From the NCBI GenBank assembly GCA_964588555.1, contig CAZPPT010000004.1, forward strand, positions 1 to 64,000: a DNA stretch of 64,000 nt, read 5' to 3'. Below, piece by piece: positions 33,578 to 41,926 of the stretch. Under the pieces are notes generated by a model. It was not told where the DNA came from and ran no database searches. It saw only the letters and a list, made by a program, of their open reading frames with translations. How positions within the stretch are numbered: position 1 is the first letter of the stretch; each line of letters opens with the position of its first letter. Source of the stretch: JAGVWJ01 sp964588555 (GTDB taxonomy: Archaea; Micrarchaeota; Micrarchaeia; Anstonellales; Bilamarchaeaceae). A program made the position numbers and the translations under genes.

Positions 33578-34618
33578 CTAATAAATAACTTCCTCAAGAC
33601 GCTTTTTCTTCTGCGCAAGCTTAAGCTCATATGCAATCCGCCTGCCAACGCCCATCGGTTCCTTGTAATAATAAAGCGAATATGCCGACCCATTCGGGTG
33701 CACGTTTGTCCCGGCGACAATGCGCGCAGATATCTCAAATGCATAGATGTCCAGGTCGTCATTGATGATCGTCTCGACGCTGAACGGGCCAAACATGCCG
33801 CCAAAGAGTTCAAAGCTCGCCTCACTTACCTTCCTGCCTATTTCCATGTATTGGCTTAGGAGGCTTTCACGGAGCACAAGCGACTCGTTGCCCATGACTG
33901 TAAAGCTTAAGTTCGGCTTGATTCCCGCGCTTACCCCCCGTGCGATTTCATCAGCGCTGCTCTCAACGCGCCGGTCAACACCAAGGATCTCAAGGCGGCC
34001 TTGTTTTGTCCGGTACCCGTGTTCGATCACGGGCGACATGAAATAATGCGGATATGCACGCACGCCAACGATAAATTCCTGTATCATGCATTCCTTGTTG
34101 CCGACCCGCTCTTCAAAATCCTCCTGCGACTTGACGATCAAATAGCCATGCCCGCCCTTTGCCCCTGGAAATTTTACTATTGCCGGGCCGTCTATCTCAC
34201 TTGGATTTAGTATTCGCGGAGTCCTGATCTTTGCGCGATGAAGCCACTCGAACATCTTTTTCCGCGAGCGCTCCCAGGCAACGCTTGCCCGCCTTCCGTA
34301 GATGGGGACTTCCAACTCATCAAATTTTGGCCCCGTATATTCGACAAAGCTTCCGTGCGGGATGATTATTGCCTCCTCCTCCACAAGCTCGCTTTCCGGG
34401 ATGCTCTTGTAATCCTCAACCACAAGGTATTCATCAGGCTGTGCAAGCGGGAAACTTTCATACAATTCCTTCTTATCTTCCCGTACAATGCCGATCGTCT
34501 TTATCCCTTCCTGCCGTGCACCGTAGAAAATCTGCAATGAGGAGTGCGAACAGATCGTCGCGATCTTGAAATTTTTATATGATTTTAGAATTTGGTCTAT
34601 CTTCTCTTTAGTTACCAT
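33578..34618 (-). CDS. purP: FAICAR synthetase (PurP, formate-dependent)
   Basis: 346 residues of the archaeal PurP ATP-grasp family: N-terminal ATICSHSSLQIFYGARQEG, GPAIVKFPGAKGGHGYLIVK (ATP-binding loop), MIQEFIVGVRAYPHYF, and VETIINDDLDIYAFEISARI for Mg-ATP. It joins formate to AICAR in purine synthesis. An ordinary length and complete motif set. TATA-like TTTTTATATG lies inside the divergent start region. Confidence 0.93.
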   Translation of the reverse strand: MVTKEKIDQILKSYKNFKIATICSHSSLQIFYGARQEGIKTIGIVREDKKELYESFPLAQPDEYLVVEDYKSIPESELVEEEAIIIPHGSFVEYTGPKFDELEVPIYGRRASVAWERSRKKMFEWLHRAKIRTPRILNPSEIDGPAIVKFPGAKGGHGYLIVKSQEDFEERVGNKECMIQEFIVGVRAYPHYFMSPVIEHGYRTKQGRLEILGVDRRVESSADEIARGVSAGIKPNLSFTVMGNESLVLRESLLSQYMEIGRKVSEASFELFGGMFGPFSVETIINDDLDIYAFEISARIVAGTNVHPNGSAYSLYYYKEPMGVGRRIAYELKLAQKKKRLEEVIY

Positions 34619-34669
34619 ATCAATGTATGGACTTTTATGTTTTTATAGATTTGCTTTTATATGTGCCGC

Positions 34670-35122
34670 ATGGCTGAAAAAACCGCATTCATTAAAATCA
34701 CTGTTGCACTACATGCTATTGCGGCACTTCTTAATCTTGGTTTATCCATAATTACCTTTATCTTAATTAATTCGATAAACGAAACTCCTTTTCTTACATA
34801 TGGCTCTAGCTTTTGGGGAGTAGATGCAGATGACGTGATTATTGCAGAAAGTATGAAAACGTTTGCATTTATGGCAATTGGAACCAGTACCTTATTCGTT
34901 TCTGCCTATCTACTAGCGGGCTATTTTCTTTGGAAATTAAACAACAAGGCGCGCTATGCCGCTTTGGCACTCGCAATTTTTGGGTTAGGGTTTGGCATTC
35001 TTGATTTGTTTTCAGGAAGTATCTATGGAATAGTTGTGCTCCTGTGGAATGGGTTTGTTGTTTATACATTGTTTATTGATCAGAAAACAAAGCCACTCTT
35101 CCCTTCAAAAAATACAAACTAA
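34670..35122 (+). CDS. Small four-helix membrane protein
   Basis: 150 residues from ATG 34670 (MAEKTAF); TATA-like TTTTATAGA about 25 nt upstream favours it over the ATG at 34661. Four hydrophobic segments: LHAIAALLNLGLSIITFIL, FMAIGTSTLFVSAYLLAG, YAALALAIFGLGFGILDL and GIVVLLWNGFVVYTLF. Family not recognised. Lys-rich end faces the cytoplasm. Confidence 0.65.
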   Translation: MAEKTAFIKITVALHAIAALLNLGLSIITFILINSINETPFLTYGSSFWGVDADDVIIAESMKTFAFMAIGTSTLFVSAYLLAGYFLWKLNNKARYAALALAIFGLGFGILDLFSGSIYGIVVLLWNGFVVYTLFIDQKTKPLFPSKNTN

Positions 35123-35295
35123 TTGGGTATCAGACGCTGTTGACTCGCTCATCGAAGCAAAGCTTCTCGCTGGTTGTTCATGTCATCATCTAAATAAATA
35201 ACGCAGAATATGTTTATAATTACGCTGCCGACTTTTTGCTATATTTGCAATAGTATTATAAATATAACTATAAGTATAATTATACTGGTGATATA

Positions 35296-35505
35296 ATGGA
35301 AGTACGTACACGCGTTAGGCGATGGGGTAATTCATTTGGAGTTACTATCCCAAAAGATGTAGCAGAAGGCATGCATATTCATGAGGATGAAGAGGTAATC
35401 ATAGAAGTTAAGAAAACATTCTCAATCAAGGATGCATTCGGTTCCCTTAAGCCAAAACGGTCAGTTGAAGAGATAATGAAAGAAGTAGATAAAGGGTGGG
35501 ACTGA
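35296..35505 (+). CDS. vapB: AbrB-type antitoxin (VapB-like)
   Basis: 69 residues: VRRWGNSFGVTIPKDVAEGM, HEDEEVIIEVKK and a tail ending KEVDKGWD, the same layout as the antitoxin at 23666-23878. Upstream is an A/T-rich region with dyads (TATAATTATA) and GGTGATATA before the ATG. Likely represses its own operon. Confidence 0.87.
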   Translation: MEVRTRVRRWGNSFGVTIPKDVAEGMHIHEDEEVIIEVKKTFSIKDAFGSLKPKRSVEEIMKEVDKGWD

Positions 35506-35882
35506 TGTATTACCTAGACACCTATGCGATTTTAGAGTATATATTTGGAAATCAAAAGTTTAAACAGTATGTAGACGATGCGAATTTTTGTCTCAGCAGA
35601 TTTAATCTAATGGAGATGTACTATGCGCTTCTTAGAGATTTTAATGAGGAAACTGCTGAAAAGTACTTTGAATCTTTTGCAATTGCAGAGGTCGAAATCT
35701 CTGAAAGAACGCTAAAAAACGCAATGAAAAGGCGATTGGAACTGCATGGAAAAAAATTGGATATTTCGTATGTTGACGCAATCGGTTATCAATATGCTTT
35801 AGATAATAAATTAAAATTTGTGACTGGTGATAGAGAATTCAAGAATCTTGATTCTGAAAATATAATTTATTTGGGAAAATAG
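35505..35882 (+). CDS. vapC: PIN-domain toxin (VapC-like)
   Basis: 125 residues from ATG 35505, overlapping the antitoxin TGA by one base. PIN residues: YLDTYAILEYI, NLMEMYYALL, LDISYVDAIGYQ, FVTGDREFKNL. Paralogue of the toxin at 23295-23666. Expected RNase. Confidence 0.88.
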   Translation: MYYLDTYAILEYIFGNQKFKQYVDDANFCLSRFNLMEMYYALLRDFNEETAEKYFESFAIAEVEISERTLKNAMKRRLELHGKKLDISYVDAIGYQYALDNKLKFVTGDREFKNLDSENIIYLGK

Positions 35883-35883
35883 T

Positions 35884-36951
35884 TCAGCTAATTATTTTCC
35901 TTACCGCCTCAAGACACGCATCCAACTCTTCTTTTGTTACATGCCCCATGTTTGAAATGCGTAATCCCGTATCCTTGTACGCGCCGCGCGAGCCGACAAT
36001 TTTTATTTTATATTCTTTTGCGAGTTTATCCCTGATTATTTTTGCTTTTTCCGCAGAGTCTGCATAAAAGCCAGTCACCGTATTGCTTTCAAATCCTTTT
36101 TCCGCAATAAGGCTAAACCCGAGTTCAGTGACGCGCTTTCGTACGTATTCGCTTAGTTCCATGTGCCGCTTTACTGCGCCGCTTAGGCCGCCTTTTTTAT
36201 CAAGCATGTCAAATGCCTTCTGCAATGCCCAAAAAAGGGTAATTGCAGGCGTATTTGGTGTCTGCCGGTCTTTCAGGTAGCGCTTCTGGTGCCTCCGAAG
36301 GTCAAGGTAATAGCTCGGTATCCTGTCGCGTTTCGAATAACGCTCAACTGCCTCATTGCTTAACCCAATAAGCGCCATGCCCGGCGGTGCGGCAATGCCC
36401 TTCTGGCTCCCGGTCACAAAGCCGTCCACTTCGTATTCCTTAAAATTAAAATGGGTCCCTGGCCATGCGGATATGCCATCGATAATGACGAGCATCCCTT
36501 TTTTCTTTGCATATGCGCAGATCTCTTTGATATGATTGCGCACGCCGTAACTCGTTTCGTTGTATACCATGCCAAGTATGTGCGCCCCGCTTTCGTCAAT
36601 ATGTTTCTTTGCACGTTCCAGGTTCCATCCCTGTCCGTCCGGAAGCGTGTGCTCAATAACATTCGTATATACCTTTGCAGTCTCAACAAATTTTTGTCCA
36701 AATTCGCCATTTGGAAAACAGACCATTTTTTCGTTTGGCATAGAGAGGTTTGCCATCAAGCATTCCAAACCAAGTGCGCCGCTTCCCGTAATCACGTATG
36801 CTTCCTCACTTTGATAGTATGCGCGTAATCGTTCGACTAAATCAGTATAGAGTGCCGTAAACTCGCTTGAGCGGTGCGTAATCATTTCCTGCGCTTGCGC
36901 ATTGCTGATTTCAGGTAAAACTTTTACCGGACCGGGGGCTAAGAGGATCAT
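35884..36951 (-). CDS. Class V aminotransferase (phosphoserine/alanine-glyoxylate type)
   Basis: 355 residues of the PLP fold I class V group: N-terminal APGPVKVLPEI, THRSSEFTALY, VITGSGALGLECL, VIIDGISAWPG, and the PLP lysine in TGSQKGIAAPPGMAL. C-terminal GLRISNMGHV carries the substrate-binding Arg. Archaeal members act as phosphoserine or serine-glyoxylate aminotransferases. With serA and serK nearby, phosphoserine formation is the likely role. TATA-like TTTTTAATCCC region upstream. Confidence 0.88.
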   Translation of the reverse strand: MILLAPGPVKVLPEISNAQAQEMITHRSSEFTALYTDLVERLRAYYQSEEAYVITGSGALGLECLMANLSMPNEKMVCFPNGEFGQKFVETAKVYTNVIEHTLPDGQGWNLERAKKHIDESGAHILGMVYNETSYGVRNHIKEICAYAKKKGMLVIIDGISAWPGTHFNFKEYEVDGFVTGSQKGIAAPPGMALIGLSNEAVERYSKRDRIPSYYLDLRRHQKRYLKDRQTPNTPAITLFWALQKAFDMLDKKGGLSGAVKRHMELSEYVRKRVTELGFSLIAEKGFESNTVTGFYADSAEKAKIIRDKLAKEYKIKIVGSRGAYKDTGLRISNMGHVTKEELDACLEAVRKIIS

Positions 36952-36990
36952 AATGTAGATATTAGTAAAGAGGGATTAAAAAGAGTGGGT

Positions 36991-37782
36991 TTAACCCCTC
37001 GTTAATTCGAACTCTTTTTTCCCCTCGACAATGAGTGTCTGGATCGTGCCTGCGGGCAGCGCATTAAGAATTGCGTATGCACCGTCAAGAGCCTCGTCAA
37101 AGGGCGGCTGACCAAACGATGTACTCGTCCCGCTTATTTCAAGCATTCCGTTGTGATGCCTCAAAAGGCCCCCTCCGTTTGCAAGATGCCCTTCAGCGTA
37201 TTGCCTTACGAAAAGATAATCCAGGATTTCGTGCGTATCGATCCCCTTGTTCTCTTGCACCCATGCAAGATAATGCACGTTTGAAATGCCCTCCGGTGTA
37301 AGGAGTACATATTTTGCATATGTCGTTTCGGCGGGTATTGTCGGAAGCGACACCCATTTGTTATGCGGTTTTCTCCACACACCTTCTATTTGTGCCTCGA
37401 GCCTCATGGTGAGTACTACCCTGCAAATCGGCGATTCCCGTATTTTACGCCCTGCAGCGCCTTCGCCATTCGCAGTGAGTTCTCTTGAATTTGCAATCGC
37501 CCTGATTACGCCTATGCTTAGCTCCATGATTTCCTTAAGACGCACTCGTTGTGAGGATTCGGTGATATTATTTCTAAGCATCCCTTCGGTTGCATGTTCG
37601 CGGTCCATTACAAATGCGGTGTTGGGAAGGTGGACTATTGGTTTTCTGAGCAGGGGATCAAAATGGGCGTCAACAAAAAATATCTCTTTCGTTTTTTCTA
37701 GGCGGACCGTTGTCCTAAATGTTCCGCCATTATTTGACAGAATCGGCCGCGCAAGTCTTTTGAATTGCAGTGTGCTTGCCAT
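36991..37782 (-). CDS. Hypothetical protein of 263 residues
   Basis: Soluble alpha/beta protein, no recognised motif. The N-terminal part is basic (LQFKRLARPILSNNGGTFR), with strands VRLEKTKEIFFVDAHFD and KYVLLTPEGISNVHYLAWVQ. The end (DGAYAILNALPAGTIQTLIV) seems a compact helix-strand unit. ATG preceded by TATA-like ATATACTATA. Function unknown. Confidence 0.6.
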   Translation of the reverse strand: MASTLQFKRLARPILSNNGGTFRTTVRLEKTKEIFFVDAHFDPLLRKPIVHLPNTAFVMDREHATEGMLRNNITESSQRVRLKEIMELSIGVIRAIANSRELTANGEGAAGRKIRESPICRVVLTMRLEAQIEGVWRKPHNKWVSLPTIPAETTYAKYVLLTPEGISNVHYLAWVQENKGIDTHEILDYLFVRQYAEGHLANGGGLLRHHNGMLEISGTSTSFGQPPFDEALDGAYAILNALPAGTIQTLIVEGKKEFELTRG

Positions 37783-37813
37783 ATAGTATATTGTACAGAA
37801 GTCTTTTTATTGA

Positions 37814-38623
37814 TTAATAAATTACAATAACTGGCTCAACATACCTTCGTACGTTTCCGTTGTACACGCGGTTTTCAAGCATTTGGCGTAAATAGCGATG
37901 CGCTGCCTGCTTATCCTCATGAAGCCAGCCAAGGCGCATATTAAGCCTGATAATCCGGTTTGGGATGAGGTGGCGCGTTGATTTTGGCGGAAAGGGCGTA
38001 TGTTGTTCTGCCGCCTTTATGATTTCCTCTTTTGAAAACGGCCGCCTGAATAGCACCGTATATCCCTTCTCCAGGTATTCGTCCGCCTGGTCGTCGGCAA
38101 TATAACGTACTTCGGTGTCATTTTTCATGCTGCCGAGGATGGAGTTCTGTACCTCAATAAGCTCAGTCATCTTATAATTGCCTGGTGCAATGAATGAGGC
38201 ATTTTTACCCCCCTTGTTTTTTGATACTGCCATGGCTGCGGCCTTTGAGCCAAACAGCGCCGCCTTGCCGGCCCCGAAGTCGACCGTTTCAACCTTTACT
38301 TCTTTTGGCACCACTTCTTGGAGCGGCTTATTAATTGCAAGATACCATGTACCGACCTCTATTTTTGGGTCATCGTAGTCGACGACCTGGCACGTTGCCT
38401 GCGGGCATTCGATTATCTGGAGTACGTTAAGCCGGTGGTTGCCGTCAAGCACCACCTTGTGCTTTTTATCAACAATGATGGGGTCAACAAGCTGCCCGAT
38501 GTTAAGCATGGCCTCCTTGAGGCGCTTGACGTTCGGCGGCACGGTCTGTTCGTGGGGTAAGAGATCCTTTACTGCAAGGATGTCAAGCTTGCCTAGTATG
38601 TCTTCTAAGAGTGTGGTTCCCAT
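37814..38623 (-). CDS. serK: SerK-like free serine kinase (ParB/Srx fold)
   Basis: 269 residues. The N-terminal ParB/sulfiredoxin-like domain has VKRLKEAMLNIGQLVDPIIV and the signature VVLDGNHRLNVL. In Thermococcus, SerK uses this DG-x-HR site to phosphorylate serine with ADP. Here Asn replaces one His of the usual DGHHR. The rest (LFRRPFSKEEII, STRHLIPNRIIRLN) also fits SerK. Other ParB-fold proteins cannot be excluded, but the C-terminal part lacks DNA-binding helices. Confidence 0.75.
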   Translation of the reverse strand: MGTTLLEDILGKLDILAVKDLLPHEQTVPPNVKRLKEAMLNIGQLVDPIIVDKKHKVVLDGNHRLNVLQIIECPQATCQVVDYDDPKIEVGTWYLAINKPLQEVVPKEVKVETVDFGAGKAALFGSKAAAMAVSKNKGGKNASFIAPGNYKMTELIEVQNSILGSMKNDTEVRYIADDQADEYLEKGYTVLFRRPFSKEEIIKAAEQHTPFPPKSTRHLIPNRIIRLNMRLGWLHEDKQAAHRYLRQMLENRVYNGNVRRYVEPVIVIY

Positions 38624-38753
38624 AGGATCAATAGATATGAAAACATCTCATAGTGTTTAAATAGATATCGGGCTTTGGCTTCGTGAAAGAAGAAACAATT
38701 TCCTGGCATATGTTTTTATTCCGTAACAACAATATTCCCTTATTTGTGGTCCC

Positions 38754-39254
38754 ATGGCGCTCCAAACATTTACCAACGCATGCAGCCTTGTTTTTAAGAA
38801 TAAAAAGAACCTAGCCCTCAGCCTGTTTCTTTCAGCAGTTTTCTTTTTTTTCTACGTTTCAGTACCCGTACTTACGGTGCCAGGCAACAGCTACTCCTTT
38901 TTTATCTCAGCAACTCCCCCTCTCGAGCTTGCCTTTATTCTTGTCCTTTCATTGCTTATTGGGATTCTCTTTAGCATGCACTTCTACGCGTGGAAGCACG
39001 GACATCAAAATAACAAGAACGCCGCACTTGGCATAAGCGGGTTTTTTGCAGGCATATTTGCAAGCATATTCTCCACAGCCACCTGTATCAGCTGTGTCTC
39101 CGTGCTCTTTTCGTTTCTTGGTTTTGGCGGGATTCTTTTCCTAGCAGAGCATAAGAGCGAGATCACGGCGCTTAGTTCGGTCTTCGTCATTTCAGCTCTT
39201 TTTTTCACCTCCAAAAAAATTACGGGTGAATGCAAAAGCTGCAAGGTTCGGTGA
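38754..39254 (+). CDS. Membrane protein with CISC motif
   Basis: 166 residues with about four helices. A Cys pair lies inside a helix (TATCISCVSVLFSFLGFGG), and a second pair is at the C-terminus (ITGECKSCKVR). CxxC in a membrane helix recalls thiol-transfer or vitamin-K-reductase-like proteins. It lies 4 nt before a thioredoxin-like lipoprotein, so the pair probably forms a second thiol-redox module. ATG about 25-30 nt after a TATA-like TTTTTATTCC. Confidence 0.72.
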   Translation: MALQTFTNACSLVFKNKKNLALSLFLSAVFFFFYVSVPVLTVPGNSYSFFISATPPLELAFILVLSLLIGILFSMHFYAWKHGHQNNKNAALGISGFFAGIFASIFSTATCISCVSVLFSFLGFGGILFLAEHKSEITALSSVFVISALFFTSKKITGECKSCKVR

Positions 39255-39258
39255 GGAA

Positions 39259-39756
39259 ATGGGACTGAGATACGCCTTCATTTCTGTCATTCTTTTGTTA
39301 GGATGCGTTGCTGAAAGCAGTAGCCTCGCTGACAACACTTCCGTGCGGTATCAATCGCCAGATGTATCATCCAATGAGGCAGTTAGCGTAATTGAGCCTG
39401 CTGCGGCCGAACTGACCCTAAACAATTCGCGTGTCAACAATTCAGAAATCAAAAATTCCTCACTTGTTCAGGTTTATTTCTATTATTCGCCGATCTGCCC
39501 GTTTTCACATGCAATTGCCCCGTATGTTGACCTGGTGGCAACAAAATATGCAAACAGCACAGAATGGCACCGATTCAATGTGCTTGACTCGCTTGACATT
39601 CTTGAATATAACGCAATGGCAGCACAGTTCAACCTTACTGAAGGAAACGGCCGCGTTGTACCTATTATCGTTATTGGGAATACGAGCCTAAGCGGCATGT
39701 TTGAAATAAACCGGAGCCTTGAGAGCCTTATCATCAACATGTCCCAGGCGATATGA
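39259..39756 (+). CDS. Thioredoxin-like lipoprotein
   Basis: 165 residues from ATG 39259 after GGTGAGG. Signal sequence with lipobox (ISVILLLGCVAES; Cys would be lipidated), then an Asn/Ser linker with many N-glycosylation sequons, then a thioredoxin-like domain (VQVYFYYSPICPFSHAIAPY) with a single visible active-site Cys (SPICPFS) and cis-Pro VVPIIVIGN. With only one Cys it could act as a monothiol reductase or carrier. Outward-facing. Confidence 0.78.
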   Translation: MGLRYAFISVILLLGCVAESSSLADNTSVRYQSPDVSSNEAVSVIEPAAAELTLNNSRVNNSEIKNSSLVQVYFYYSPICPFSHAIAPYVDLVATKYANSTEWHRFNVLDSLDILEYNAMAAQFNLTEGNGRVVPIIVIGNTSLSGMFEINRSLESLIINMSQAI

Positions 39757-40466
39757 TGGAGCGCAATCCTTACCGCTTTGCCGAGCTTGATATTCTTCGC
39801 GGCATTGCTATTAGTATGGTCGTCATTTTCCATTTGTTCTTTGACCTTGACTACCTTGGCATCATTGAAAACGGGATGTACGAAGGGGCATGGCTTATTT
39901 TTCAGCGCACTGCCGCAACACTCTTTGTGCTTGCCGCAGGCATTTCAATTGTTTTAAGCGAGTCACGGAACCGCGAAGGCTATCTCCATCATGCAAGGCG
40001 CGCTTTGTTTTTAGGGATAATTGCGCTTGTTATTACGGTCGCCACGTGGATTTATCCGCACGACGGTTTTATCATATTTGGGATACTCCATTTTCTTGCG
40101 CTCTCAATCCTTATCGCACCCCTCTTTTTTAGGTTTAGGGCATGGAACGCGCTTATTGCACTTTTTGTTATTGCAGCCGGTTTTTCCCTTTGGCAAGTCG
40201 ATAGCCCGTATCTTGTGTGGCTTGGGCTTACGTATCCTGGGTTTTATACCTTGGACTATTTCCCGCTTTTACCGTGGTTTGGGGTATTTTTGGTTGGGGT
40301 GTCAATCGCGTATGGATTATATTCAAATAATACACGCCGTTTCGATTTAAAAATTAATGAAAAAAATACGCTTGTACGATTTCTGTCTTATTTAGGAAGG
40401 AATACGCTTTTGATCTATCTGGTTCATCAGCCGGTTATCATAGCAATTCTCCTTTTAATTCGATAA
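39753..40466 (+). CDS. DUF1624/HGSNAT-like membrane acyltransferase
   Basis: 237 residues, about seven helices. Starts with the family pattern RFAELDILRGIAISMVVIFH (conserved Asp-Arg-Gly and His), then FVLAAGISIVLSESR, FGILHFLALSIL and a C-terminal LIYLVHQPVIIAILLL. The family includes heparan glucosaminide N-acetyltransferase and small archaeal proteins that move acyl groups to sugars across the membrane. Substrate unknown. The ATG overlaps the TGA of the lipoprotein. Confidence 0.82.
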   Translation: MMERNPYRFAELDILRGIAISMVVIFHLFFDLDYLGIIENGMYEGAWLIFQRTAATLFVLAAGISIVLSESRNREGYLHHARRALFLGIIALVITVATWIYPHDGFIIFGILHFLALSILIAPLFFRFRAWNALIALFVIAAGFSLWQVDSPYLVWLGLTYPGFYTLDYFPLLPWFGVFLVGVSIAYGLYSNNTRRFDLKINEKNTLVRFLSYLGRNTLLIYLVHQPVIIAILLLIR

Positions 40467-40516
40467 ACCCTCAGTTTTAATATATTGCTATATAATATTT
40501 ATATAGGCGATTATAT

Positions 40517-40759
40517 ATGAGTTATACTACAATTCAAATCACTTCCGAAACTAAACATAAGCTTGCACAATTAAAAAGTGACGGGCGGGAGACATACGAT
40601 GAACTTATAAACGCGCTTATTGAACTTATTCCTTCAAAAGATGATGAAGGCACGTATACAAACGAATTTAGGGCCTCTCTTTTAAGAGGTCTTTTGGACA
40701 TTCGCCGGGGTCGTACCTATTCCGACGAAGAAGTACGAAAAAAATTGGGGATCGAGTGA
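40517..40759 (+). CDS. Antitoxin-like protein of a RelE pair
   Basis: 80 residues: a ribbon-helix-helix-like start (TTIQITSETKHKLAQLKSDG), helix (TYDELINALIELI), and a C-terminal RRGRTYSDEEVRKKLGIE, the usual toxin-binding end of such antitoxins. Stop overlaps the toxin start. TATA-like ATATTTATATAGG lies about 22 nt upstream. Confidence 0.78.
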   Translation: MSYTTIQITSETKHKLAQLKSDGRETYDELINALIELIPSKDDEGTYTNEFRASLLRGLLDIRRGRTYSDEEVRKKLGIE

Positions 40760-41007
40760 CCTTTGCGATTACTTATTCTGAAGAAGCATTATATCAGCTT
40801 AAGAAGTTAGATAATCAAACTGCCAAGCGTATTCTTGACAAGGTAAAGGAGGCGGCAACAAAACCTCGTCATTTTTTTGAACGTCTCAGGGGAAGGGAGG
40901 CGTATAAGCTTCGGGTTGGTGATTATCGACTAATTGCATTTCTGTTTTTTACCGAAGAACGAATTTTTGTTTCATCCATTGGGCACCGTAAAATTTATGA
41001 AAAATGA
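40756..41007 (+). CDS. RelE/ParE-type toxin
   Basis: 83 residues with the RelE pattern: EEALYQLKKLDNQTAKRIL, FFERLRGREAYKLRVGDYRL, ERIFVSSIGHRKIYEK. GTG start at 40756 overlaps the antitoxin TGA. RelE toxins cut mRNA in the ribosome; ParE-like ones inhibit gyrase. Confidence 0.87.
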   Translation: MTFAITYSEEALYQLKKLDNQTAKRILDKVKEAATKPRHFFERLRGREAYKLRVGDYRLIAFLFFTEERIFVSSIGHRKIYEK

Positions 41008-41050
41008 TTTTCATTACTTCTTTTTAACCTAACGCCCCATAAGCTACCTT

Positions 41051-41926
41051 ATGAAAATTATCGTAGCAGACACCATGGAGGAAGAGGTTATTACTGAACT
41101 TAAGAACCTTGGTACGGTCGTGTACAAGCCGGCAAACCTGCCAAGCGAACTGTCAAATGCGCATGTCCTGATAGTGCGGAGTGCAACAAAGGTCACCCGC
41201 GAGCTTATTGCCAATGCACGCGAGCTAAAAATTGTCGCACGTGCAGGCGTCGGCCTGGATAATGTGGATACAAAGGCGTGCGAAGAACGCGGGATTAAGG
41301 TGGTCAATACCCCTGGCGCAAGCAGTAACGCGGTTGCAGAGCTCGTAATCGGACTTCTTTTTTCGCTTCACCGCAACATCTATAAGGCACATCTTCTTAT
41401 GAAGAATAAAATATGGGAAAAATCAAAACTTATTGGAAGTGAAATAGCCGGCAAAAAGTTAGGCATCATTGGTTTTGGCCGCATTGGTTCATTAGTTGCA
41501 CAAAAAGCAAAGGCGCTTGGCATGAACGTTGTCGCCTACGACCCAACGCCACGCCCTGACGCTGCCGTGCAATTTGTAGACCTTGACACACTTTTACGCG
41601 AATCCGACATCCTTACAATCCATGTCGCACTCACACCCGAAACGCGCAATTTTATAAATCGGGATTCGATCGGCAAGATGAAGAAAACAGCGTATCTTGT
41701 CAATACTTCACGCGGTGAAGTGGTTGACGAGGACGCATTATATGGGGCATGTAAAGACGGCAAAATCGCAGGCGCTGCGCTTGATGTTTACAAGAAAGAA
41801 CCGTATGACGGCAAGCTCCTTGAACTTGAAAACGTCTGCTTTACGCCACATCTTGGCGCAAGCACGAAGGAGGCGCAGGTGCGTATCGGAACTGAACTTG
41901 TTGAGAAGCTAAAAACGCTCCTATAA
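41051..41926 (+). CDS. serA: D-3-phosphoglycerate dehydrogenase, short form
   Basis: 291 residues. NAD-binding LGIIGFGRIGSLVAQKAKA, catalytic Arg (VLIVRSATKVTRE region and NTSRGEVVDEDAL), Glu in the same loop and His in TPHLGASTKEAQ. There is no C-terminal ACT regulatory domain, so it would lack serine feedback of the usual type. It makes 3-phosphohydroxypyruvate, which the aminotransferase at 35884 could convert to phosphoserine. Confidence 0.92.
   Translation: MKIIVADTMEEEVITELKNLGTVVYKPANLPSELSNAHVLIVRSATKVTRELIANARELKIVARAGVGLDNVDTKACEERGIKVVNTPGASSNAVAELVIGLLFSLHRNIYKAHLLMKNKIWEKSKLIGSEIAGKKLGIIGFGRIGSLVAQKAKALGMNVVAYDPTPRPDAAVQFVDLDTLLRESDILTIHVALTPETRNFINRDSIGKMKKTAYLVNTSRGEVVDEDALYGACKDGKIAGAALDVYKKEPYDGKLLELENVCFTPHLGASTKEAQVRIGTELVEKLKTLL

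Noticed and set aside
40467..41007. RelE pair as a degraded fragment
   Set aside because: Both genes are complete, overlap and have a promoter, so they are listed as a working pair.
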